Shown here in pieces: positions 54,448 to 61,440 of a stretch of DNA of 64,000 bases; position 1 is the first letter of the stretch, and every line of letters starts with the position of its first letter. The position numbers and the translations under genes were made by a program. This DNA is from Arthrobacter sp. FB24 (GTDB lineage: Bacteria > Actinomycetota > Actinomycetes > Actinomycetales > Micrococcaceae). The stretch is taken from contig NC_008541.1 of assembly GCF_000196235.1 (NCBI RefSeq), positions 3,534,001-3,598,000 of the forward strand, written 5' to 3'. A model generated the notes under the pieces. The model had not been told where the DNA came from. It did no database searches and saw nothing but the letters and a program-made list of their open reading frames with translations.

Positions 54448-55263
54448 TCAGTGCCCCGCCTGCGTCTCCTGCAGCCGCTTGATGAACCAGCGGGACTGTT
54501 CCGGTCCGTACGGCAGCACCGGGATCGCCTTGGTGGCGTCGCTGGGGGTGTCGCGGATGGACTGGATGGCCTGGCGGACGGCGGTGGACATGGTGTTGGC
54601 CATGGTCTTCACGAACTGGTCGCTGCAGGGGTCGCCGTGGCCCGGGATGAGGAATTCGTAGCGGTGCCTCAGGGCGGAGATGTGCCGCAGGGCATCTGCC
54701 CATTCCTCCGGGAAGGCGTCCTCAAACGACGGGTGTGAACCCTGCTCCACCAAGTCGCCGGCGTACAACGTGGTGGACGTGCCCACCAGCAGGTCGCCAT
54801 CGGTGTGGCCGCGGCCCAAGTAGAAAAGGGTGACGGTCTGGCCGCCGAGGTCTACCAGGACGGGCTGGTCCTTCACGATTGCATTGGGGACCACCAGTTC
54901 GGCGTCGGCACCTTCGCCTGCTGCCATCTCGGGTTCCAGAGTGGCGACCGAGCGGCGCTGCCGGTCCCCGTTTTCCTCAATCTCGCGTGCGCAGTTCTCG
55001 TGGGCATAGAACTCGGTAACCCCCTCGTCGGCGAAGATGGCGTTGCCGAAGAAGTGGTCGTAGTGGGCGTGGGTGTTCACCACTACCAGCGGCAGCTGGG
55101 TTTTTTCGCGCACGGCAGCCAGGATCTCCCGGCCCTGCCGGGGTCCGCCGCCGGTGTCGATCACCATGGCGCGTTCGGCGCCGACTATGAGTCCGGTATT
55201 GAGCTTCGAGCCTTCGGTGGTCAGCACGTAGTTGTCCTGGCCGACCTCCATCCATCGCGACAT
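54448..55263 (-). CDS. MBL-fold metallo-hydrolase
   Basis: 271 residues from ATG 55263 (GGAG 8 nt upstream). Metallo-beta-lactamase fold with THAHYDH (H65, H67, D69, H70), a second metal site GRGHTDGD, the bridging AGDLVEQ and PGHGDP. A cytosolic binuclear zinc or iron hydrolase; the substrate is unknown (quinoprotein-relay-type and glyoxalase-type relatives share the motifs). It is convergent with the RCC1 gene. Confidence 0.87.
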   Translation of the reverse strand: MSRWMEVGQDNYVLTTEGSKLNTGLIVGAERAMVIDTGGGPRQGREILAAVREKTQLPLVVVNTHAHYDHFFGNAIFADEGVTEFYAHENCAREIEENGDRQRRSVATLEPEMAAGEGADAELVVPNAIVKDQPVLVDLGGQTVTLFYLGRGHTDGDLLVGTSTTLYAGDLVEQGSHPSFEDAFPEEWADALRHISALRHRYEFLIPGHGDPCSDQFVKTMANTMSTAVRQAIQSIRDTPSDATKAIPVLPYGPEQSRWFIKRLQETQAGH

Positions 55264-55353
55264 TCTGTTCTCCGTATTCATGCGTTCCGGCGATCGTAGG
55301 CCTCGATTCTACCCACGCCTTGCTGTTGGAAGGCCGATGAAATGCACGCGGCG

Positions 55354-55383
55354 GCGGAGCAATAAGAGTCTGCGGAGCAATAA
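55354..55383. repeat. 18-bp direct repeat GCGGAGCAATAA
   Basis: GCGGAGCAATAA at 55354-55365 and again at 55372-55383. It is the only feature seen in the gap 55264-55594, at the edge of the accessory island. Confidence 0.6.
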
Positions 55384-55594
55384 CGGAGCCTCCTTACGCT
55401 TCCTGGTCGTCAGGAGACGCACGACGCCGGTACGCACCGTTCCAGCGCCGGGGCCAAGGGGCTCGTCTGAGTCGGAGCGTCGACCGTCCGGGCCTGTCTT
55501 GCCCCCTTTTTCGGCAGAGGCATGAGGCGCCCTGACTCTAATTCTTTTCACACTGGTAACCAACGGGAAACCTCCGCCTGCCTACGATCTGGAT

Positions 55595-55738
55595 ATGGCT
55601 ACCAAACAACAAAAGGCGCACTGCGACCCGTGTGGGGTCACCACGAACCACGTCACATCTTACGGGCCGCCTGACGGCAGCAACGGAACATCAGTTGTTA
55701 GCCTCACGTGTAGCGAGCACTCTGATCTGCGGCCCTAG
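55595..55738 (+). CDS. Tiny Cys/His protein (47 aa), probably leaderless
   Basis: MATKQQKAHCDPCGVTTNHV, then a Gly/Ser turn and LTCSEHSDLRP. CDPC and CSEH could bind one zinc. There is no ribosome-binding site, but TACGAT (TANNNT) lies 6 nt before the ATG. It opens the accessory island ahead of the phage-like genes. Function unknown. Confidence 0.5.
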   Translation: MATKQQKAHCDPCGVTTNHVTSYGPPDGSNGTSVVSLTCSEHSDLRP

Positions 55739-55776
55739 AACGAGGTCTCGGACTGCGCCGAACCAGGCTCTTCGGT

Positions 55777-56181
55777 TTGGCGCACTGCGCGGCGGCCGCA
55801 CCCTTCGTACTTCAGCTGAAATATTTCCGTATGTCAGGAAGGTCGCACCACCGCCTGGCCGTCGGAACCATTGAAAAAGGCTTGCCCCTCAGGGTACAAA
55901 ATCTCACTTATGCCGGACTGATCCAGCTCGCTAAAAACCCGGACACACTCATTGCCGGGGCCGTCACCGTGGACGGCAGCAACCTTGTCGCGTCCGCCGT
56001 CGTGCTGTGGCCTGACGGTTCGCCGGGAACGCTCACGATCACGAGCCGCGACACCCTCGGCGGCGTCCTTGCGTACAACATCACCTACGGCTCGCCCGTC
56101 ACTAAGACATGCACGCAGCCGACCATCACCCGGAACGCTGCTGGCGCGGCAACCAACGTCCCCCAGATTGTGGTGAGCTAA
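55777..56181 (+). CDS. Phage-tail-like protein, start uncertain
   Basis: 134 residues if begun at ATG 55777, 116 from ATG 55831. The gene-like part is LRVQNLTYAGLIQLAKNPDTL to TITRNAAGAATNVPQIVVS, a short beta-rich sequence like the small structural proteins that precede tail-tip genes in actinophages. The N-terminal part has poor character, so the gene may be a 5'-truncated remnant. Its TAA abuts the TTG of the SGNH gene. Confidence 0.5.
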   Translation: MAHCAAAAPFVLQLKYFRMSGRSHHRLAVGTIEKGLPLRVQNLTYAGLIQLAKNPDTLIAGAVTVDGSNLVASAVVLWPDGSPGTLTITSRDTLGGVLAYNITYGSPVTKTCTQPTITRNAAGAATNVPQIVVS

Positions 56182-57303
56182 TTGGGTATCCTCGACGCCC
56201 CCGCAGTACAGCCATCCAAGGTTGGCCTGGAAGCCCTCTATGCGAAGACCTCGGCATCACTCGGGCTCTTCCATACCTCACTGGCCGGGCGGCATTTCGC
56301 GCCCTGCAAGATCCTCGTGGTGGGCGACTCCATCAGTGAAGGCGCAGGCGCGACCCTGAACATTCGGAACCGCTGGCAGGACCGCCTGAAAGAGAACCTG
56401 CGAAGCCGGTTCCCCACGGACGGGAGCCCCGGAACGACACTCCACTACGTGCCCGCCATGAACGTCGTGAACATGCCCGGCGATATGGCTGTCCGCTCGG
56501 CAGGCGTCACTACGGGAACCAGCTTCGGCTTTGGTGCCCGGCACGCACAGCTCACCGCAGCGGGTCACACTGTGACGTTCACGGTCACCGGCACATCCGC
56601 CAAGGTGGTCTATCCCAAGTCGTCGGGCGGCGGGTCATTCACCTGGCAGGTTGATGGCGGCACCGTGTCGTCGGCTGTCTCGCAGTCGGCGGGATCCCTG
56701 ACGGACGGTTTCACCACGGATATTCCGCTCGGCGCGTCCGGCTCGCACACCGTCGTTATCGCATGGGTGAGCGGTGGCAGCGTGTTCATTGACGGTCTGC
56801 TCGTCTACAACGGTGACGAGACCAAGGGTATCCACGTCATCGACGGCGCGCACTCCGGCTGGGGCGCACAGAACTTCCAGCTCAACGGCATCCAGTTCTA
56901 TCAGGGATCGCTCACGACGATGCTGCAACCATCGCTCGTGATTATCGCGCTGGGCATCAATGACTTTGCGTTCGGCTCGCTCTCCATCGCCAACTACAAA
57001 ATCCACATGCAGTCGAACATTGACCGCTACCGGGGTGCGATCCCCACCAAACCGCCGTCCATTCTGCTGGTAGCCATGCACCGCCGCTCCCCGGTCAGCG
57101 CCGTGGCAACGTGGGCCGAGTACGTCCAAGCCATGAAGGAACTTGCGCAGGCAAACGACGGGGTAGCTTTCCTGGACCTCTCAGCCCGCCTCCCGCAGGT
57201 GTCCGGCGACACTCGTGGACTCTACGCTGACGAAGTCCACCCGGCCAATCTCGGCCACTCGGCCATCGCCGACAACGTAACCAGCTTCATCGTTCCGCGA
57301 TGA
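56182..57303 (+). CDS. SGNH/GDSL hydrolase of phage minor-tail type
   Basis: 373 residues from TTG 56182, directly after the preceding stop (TAATTG). SGNH blocks: GDSISEG (residues 48-54), ALGIND and DEVHPANLGHSA (catalytic Asp/His). Between them is a beta-sandwich insert (TVTFTVTGTSAKVVYP). SGNH domains of this layout occur in actinophage minor tail proteins, where they are thought to de-esterify surface glycans. No signal peptide is seen, which fits a virion or former virion protein. Flanking genes are not a prophage. Confidence 0.75.
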   Translation: MGILDAPAVQPSKVGLEALYAKTSASLGLFHTSLAGRHFAPCKILVVGDSISEGAGATLNIRNRWQDRLKENLRSRFPTDGSPGTTLHYVPAMNVVNMPGDMAVRSAGVTTGTSFGFGARHAQLTAAGHTVTFTVTGTSAKVVYPKSSGGGSFTWQVDGGTVSSAVSQSAGSLTDGFTTDIPLGASGSHTVVIAWVSGGSVFIDGLLVYNGDETKGIHVIDGAHSGWGAQNFQLNGIQFYQGSLTTMLQPSLVIIALGINDFAFGSLSIANYKIHMQSNIDRYRGAIPTKPPSILLVAMHRRSPVSAVATWAEYVQAMKELAQANDGVAFLDLSARLPQVSGDTRGLYADEVHPANLGHSAIADNVTSFIVPR

Positions 57304-57467
57304 ACATGACGGATGCGCAAGCCCAACTGCGCGAGATTATGGATGGGTGTGACCGATCAGACGGAAGTGAGAACGCCTGGTGGGAGACGGATGCTGGAGC
57401 AGGCTTTGGATCTGGACGCCTCGCGCTACTAGAAGCACTGGTCGCTGACCTCACGCGGGGCGGCTAG
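57300..57467 (+). CDS. Small hypothetical protein (55 aa)
   Basis: The ATG overlaps the stop of the SGNH gene (ATGA), a coupling signal. Acidic, MNMTDAQAQLREIMDGCDRS, with AWWETDAGAGFG and a helical end LALLEALVADL. Its TAG overlaps the stop of the minus-strand Cys protein (CTAG is shared). Phage-like small gene; not recognised. Confidence 0.6.
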   Translation: MNMTDAQAQLREIMDGCDRSDGSENAWWETDAGAGFGSGRLALLEALVADLTRGG

Positions 57468-57598
57468 GCAATGTTGTCGGCGTACTCTTTCCCGCACTCG
57501 TCCGAACAGAACGAGTGATCGGGCGAGGGTACGCCGCACGTCCAGCACGTGCGCGGATGGTTGAACCACATCAGCAGACGGTCGAGGGGCGTTGACAT
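57464..57598 (-). CDS. Tiny zinc-finger protein (44 aa), probably leaderless
   Basis: MSTPLDRLLMWFNHPRTCW then TCGVPSPDHSFCSDECGKEYA. The CWTC and CSDEC knuckles should bind one zinc. The paralogue at 59986 has the same order (LLAWFQHRASLC, then CSEDC). TAGACT (TANNNT) lies 6 nt before the ATG and there is no ribosome-binding site. Such mini zinc fingers are common in actinophages; function unknown. Confidence 0.65.
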   Translation of the reverse strand: MSTPLDRLLMWFNHPRTCWTCGVPSPDHSFCSDECGKEYADNIA

Positions 57599-57693
57599 GC
57601 GGCAAGTCTAGGGCAAGAGGGCGCGAGGAGTCCAAGCATCAGCTAAGAAGCCGCCCGGTAAGCACCGTGCGACTTCGACAACCATTAGATCCG

Positions 57694-59760
57694 CTAGTTG
57701 CGGATACCAGCGAAAGACATGCGTTTCTGAAGGTATGTCGTCAGGGAGCGCGCGTACGTCGTAGTCATATGATTGCCGTCCCGATAGACGAGGACGCTCC
57801 CTGCTACTGCGGGGCACTTGGATTCAATACAAAACAGGTCGTTCATGTCGAGGTAATCGACTAGGTCCATGTCCTCGGCTGCCTCTTTCTGAGGATCGCT
57901 TGATAGCGCTTCCGCCCTGTCGAATGAGCATCCATCCACTCCTTTGGCCTCGACGCATGAAGGAGGATCGGCGACGCCGGCAGAGCTGGCCCGGGGCGTG
58001 TCGGCAATGGCAATGATCTTGGCGCCGCCGTCATTGAGGCCTTGCCACGTCCTTCGGAAGCCTTCTACACCAGCGGTGTAACCGCCTACGTAGTCAGTTG
58101 TGGCCACATTGGAAGTAATAATCACATCGAATCCACCGTCTGCAAGGCTCAATCTGACGGAGGAATTCCATTCGGCACAGCTCTTATGGCCAGAAGGCGC
58201 CATATTAAACGCGCATCCTGACTTGAAATAGGTAGTCAGGGTCCAACCTTTGTCCTCGGCGATTTTTGCGACGGCCGGAAACCACTGGTTGGCATGCGAG
58301 TCGCCCACCATAGCAACTTTCAGTTTTCCAGAATTGCCGTACATGCAGCTGATGACAGCTGCCCTCGTGACGCGTTGCTGGCACCCCTGGTCGGCAGCGC
58401 TTGCGGAGGCAATCAGCGGATCCGGGAAGACCGTCTGGCTTTGAGTAGATCCACATATGATCGCCTCGGACGGGTCGAGCGCTCTAGCGCCACGACACTC
58501 TGTCGGCCCCGACTCGAATTCAGCCAGCTCGGCGGTTGCCTCCGCGACTCTACTATGGCTGACCGCGGCCGCAGAGCCTCCCACCAGTCCGACAAGCATC
58601 ATCCCAGCCAGCGCGGACGCTAGAACAGTCCTGGACCTCGGGCCGCCGCTGACCCGACGCCGTGATCGTTCAGGGCGACGGCGGTATCTGTCTTCGATTT
58701 GCACCTTCGTGGTCCAGGCTAAGACGACACTTGCGACAATGATTCCCACCTTGGCCGCACTAGTAAGCGTTGATCCGATGCCAGAGACGGCGATGGGGAC
58801 AATAACGATGAGCGGCCAGTGCCATAGGTAGAGCGAGTAGGAAATGTCACCGAGAAATTGGACTGGGCGTAAGGAGAAAAGCCTTGTTGGCGCCCACGCA
58901 GTATCGACACTGCCAGCAGCAATCACCGCGGCCGTGGACAGCACTGGCAGCAGCGCGGCATAACCCGGGAACGGGGTTGAACCCGTGTAGATGACCGCTG
59001 ACGCGAGAACACCCACAACGCCTACCCAAGAGAGGGCGGACCTGAATGGCTTCGATCCGACCTGCCTCGTCATGCAGATCGCCAACAGTGCGCCCACCCC
59101 GAATTCCCATATCCGCGTCGGAGTAACGAAATATGCGTCTTGGGGGCTTGAGGCAGTAGAGATCAAAGAAACTGCGAACGAGACAACAGTGGCAGTGGCA
59201 ACACCCAAAGAAACTGTCAATCGGCGGCTGCCGCCGAGTCGTTTGACAATCCACAGCAGCGAGATCAAGAAGAGTGGCCACACAAGGTAGAACTGCTCCT
59301 CCACCGACAGCGACCAATAATGCTGGACAGGGCTTGCGCCAGCGCCGGCGGCGAGATAATCGACTGAGTCGGCGGCAAGCACCCAGTTTTGGACGTAGAA
59401 CGCACTGGCAAGCACCTGTCTCCCTACTGTGCCCCACAGGGTTTGCGGCAAGAGGACGAAAGTGGAGATTCCGACCACAGCCAGGACAAACAGTGACGCG
59501 GGCAGGAGACGTCGAATGCGGGCGCTGTAAAAGTCACTAAGCCGCAGGCGTGGAGACTCCGCAAAACCCTTGAGTAAGTGCATCGTGATGAGATATCCGG
59601 AGATGACGAGAAAGACGTCAACGCCTACGTAGCCGCCTTCGATCCGAGTCGGCCACAGGTGATACACGACAACGAGGGAAACGGCCAAAGCACGAAGAGC
59701 CTGAATTTCAGGTCTGAATTGATCCTTGGTCTTATGTCCTCGCGTTAGAGCCAGGCCCAC
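57694..59760 (-). CDS. OatA-like O-acyltransferase with SGNH domain
   Basis: 688 residues from GTG 59760, with GGGGGACAA directly upstream. Acyltransferase-3 membrane domain (about 15-365; EIQALRALAVSLVVVYH with the catalytic-type His, WSLSVEEQFYLVWPL), about 11 membrane helices, then an extracellular SGNH domain (GDSHANQW near 480, YRDGNHMTTTYA near the end). This two-part layout moves acyl groups across the membrane and onto peptidoglycan or wall glycans. A TGTGGT-N4-ACCACA dyad lies at 59775-59790 just upstream. Confidence 0.87.
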   Translation of the reverse strand: MGLALTRGHKTKDQFRPEIQALRALAVSLVVVYHLWPTRIEGGYVGVDVFLVISGYLITMHLLKGFAESPRLRLSDFYSARIRRLLPASLFVLAVVGISTFVLLPQTLWGTVGRQVLASAFYVQNWVLAADSVDYLAAGAGASPVQHYWSLSVEEQFYLVWPLFLISLLWIVKRLGGSRRLTVSLGVATATVVSFAVSLISTASSPQDAYFVTPTRIWEFGVGALLAICMTRQVGSKPFRSALSWVGVVGVLASAVIYTGSTPFPGYAALLPVLSTAAVIAAGSVDTAWAPTRLFSLRPVQFLGDISYSLYLWHWPLIVIVPIAVSGIGSTLTSAAKVGIIVASVVLAWTTKVQIEDRYRRRPERSRRRVSGGPRSRTVLASALAGMMLVGLVGGSAAAVSHSRVAEATAELAEFESGPTECRGARALDPSEAIICGSTQSQTVFPDPLIASASAADQGCQQRVTRAAVISCMYGNSGKLKVAMVGDSHANQWFPAVAKIAEDKGWTLTTYFKSGCAFNMAPSGHKSCAEWNSSVRLSLADGGFDVIITSNVATTDYVGGYTAGVEGFRRTWQGLNDGGAKIIAIADTPRASSAGVADPPSCVEAKGVDGCSFDRAEALSSDPQKEAAEDMDLVDYLDMNDLFCIESKCPAVAGSVLVYRDGNHMTTTYARSLTTYLQKRMSFAGIRN

Positions 59761-59774
59761 TTGTCCCCCTCGGT

Positions 59775-59790
59775 TGTGGTGACTACCACA
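59775..59790. promoter_or_regulatory. TGTGGT-N4-ACCACA dyad
   Basis: Perfect 6-bp inverted repeat starting 15 bp upstream of the acyltransferase GTG, overlapping where its promoter or leader must be. The rest of 59791-59985 shows no supported gene. Confidence 0.35.
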
Positions 59791-59985
59791 CAGAAATTGT
59801 GGGGGGCATAATCCAGCTCAAGGCTGTGGACCCTCCCCCATCTTTGGTCCTCGTCCCGAAGCTTACAGCTCTCGGGTTTCTGCCCGCTAAATGGGGGCCG
59901 ATAAGTCGCCAGTTTTGGCACGTCGGGCGACAGATCGTTCACAAGATGCCGGCCACCGACAGTCCTGCGGGTGCATCCCAACCTC

Positions 59986-60162
59986 TTATGCGATGGACTG
60001 AATCTCTCCGTCCAAATTAGCGCAGTCTTCCGAGCAGTAACGGTTGTCGCCGTCTGCCGCAGTTACCTTCGGGTTCTTGTGGCAGACGGTGCACAGGCTG
60101 GCCCGGTGCTGAAACCAAGCGAGTAGGTGGAAGATCGGCGGTGCTTTCAGAGTGTTCCCCAT
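59986..60162 (-). CDS. Tiny zinc-finger protein (58 aa), probably leaderless
   Basis: MGNTLKAPPIFHLLAWFQHR, then ASLCTVCHKNP, RYCSEDCANLDG. CTVC and CSEDC form one zinc site; paralogous to the protein at 57464. TACAAT, an excellent -10, lies 7 nt before the ATG without a ribosome-binding site. It lies between the two acyltransferase genes. Function unknown. Confidence 0.65.
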   Translation of the reverse strand: MGNTLKAPPIFHLLAWFQHRASLCTVCHKNPKVTAADGDNRYCSEDCANLDGEIQSIA

Positions 60163-60190
60163 GGCCGCAATTGTAGGGCACTGCCGGTGA

Positions 60191-61264
60191 TTAGGTGCGG
60201 GCGGCTTCGGTGACAGCCTGCGTCTCGGTTGCCCGGCCTGCGTGGAAGCGGTGCTTGTAGCGGTCCTGAATGGGCTTCTCGAAGTACTTGAACGAGGCCC
60301 AGGCAAGCAGTGCTGAGGCCGCGAGTAGGGGCAGAGTCATCTTGAGCCCCTCGACTTGAAGGCCGAATGGCTGGACCTTGAAGAAGATCTGATGCCAGAT
60401 GTACCAGCCGTAGGAGATTGTGCCGGCGAACAGCAGCGGCTTGATCGTGAGCAGCTTCAACTTGGGTGCCGCCGCCACCGCCACGACGGCGAAGAGTGCA
60501 GCCGCCGCGCCGACGTAGAGGGTGACTGTCCGGTCAATCCCGTCCACCTCAATGCTCGGGATGGCAGCCAGCACACCGAGCACGGCGACCGCTGAATATC
60601 CGGCCCAGCGCGGAACTTCGACCGATCCACGAGGCAGTAGCGCGAGCGTGCATCCGATGAGCAGCGCATAGAACACCGTGTCGGGACCGTAGTAGGTCCG
60701 CTCCCAGTCGCTGAACACCATCGGCGCGGCCAGCCGCCACGCCAGCGCCAGCAGCGCGGCGCCAGCCACGATCCAGACGGCATGCTTCCGGCTCTTGGCT
60801 ACCGCCATGGTGCCCACGAGGGCCAGCGGCCACACAAGATAGAACTGCTCCTCGATGGACAGTGACCATGTGTGTCCCAGTACCTGCATGTCGGCGACGC
60901 CGGCCATGAAGAAGTCGCTGGTGTAGGTCAGGGTCGAGACGACCTGAAGCCAGTAGTTCCCCGCGAGCTGCGGGTCACGAGTCACCAGCATGAATATGGT
61001 GGTCAGGATAACGGCGGCGACAATGGCCGGGCCCAGGCGAAGGAATCGGCGCATGTAGAACTTGACCAGCGCGACGCGGCCAGTCTGCGACAGCTCGCGG
61101 TCCAAAATGCTGGTGATCAGGTAGCCCGACAGGACAAAGAAAATGGTCACGCCGACCACGCCCGAATATCGGAGCGGCAACCCGGAGTGATAGGCAACGA
61201 CGGCAAGAATTGCAAGACCTCGGATGCCGTCAAGCGCGGCGACCCTATCCCCAGTTTTAGTCAT
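60191..61264 (-). CDS. Acyltransferase-3 family membrane protein
   Basis: 357 residues from ATG 61264 (a GTG at 61285 would add 7). About ten membrane helices; RVAALDGIRGLAILAVVAYHSG contains the conserved His, and HTWSLSIEEQFYLVWPL matches the second acyltransferase. There is no SGNH domain, so it is a one-part enzyme that probably O-acylates a lipid-linked or exported glycan. Distantly related to the neighbour at 57694, and the pair with zinc-finger genes between them looks like an island of transferred surface-modification genes. Confidence 0.85.
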   Translation of the reverse strand: MTKTGDRVAALDGIRGLAILAVVAYHSGLPLRYSGVVGVTIFFVLSGYLITSILDRELSQTGRVALVKFYMRRFLRLGPAIVAAVILTTIFMLVTRDPQLAGNYWLQVVSTLTYTSDFFMAGVADMQVLGHTWSLSIEEQFYLVWPLALVGTMAVAKSRKHAVWIVAGAALLALAWRLAAPMVFSDWERTYYGPDTVFYALLIGCTLALLPRGSVEVPRWAGYSAVAVLGVLAAIPSIEVDGIDRTVTLYVGAAAALFAVVAVAAAPKLKLLTIKPLLFAGTISYGWYIWHQIFFKVQPFGLQVEGLKMTLPLLAASALLAWASFKYFEKPIQDRYKHRFHAGRATETQAVTEAART

Positions 61265-61440
61265 AGTCCCGAACTTTACCGGCACCCAGTTTCCGAACGG
61301 TAAACAGCGGCCCGAAAGACCGGCTAACTGCCCTTGACGTTTCTGTCCAATGGCACCAGCGGAATTTCAGTCAGAGCTGCAGGGGCGTCCGAAGTAAATG
61401 CCGAACACCCAAAACGCATGTAGTTCCTGTCCCGTCATAC

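Noticed and set aside
59745..59981. 78-codon frame upstream of the acyltransferase
   Set aside because: No ribosome-binding site or TANNNT at the right distance, no recognisable motif, and it overlaps the acyltransferase start region.
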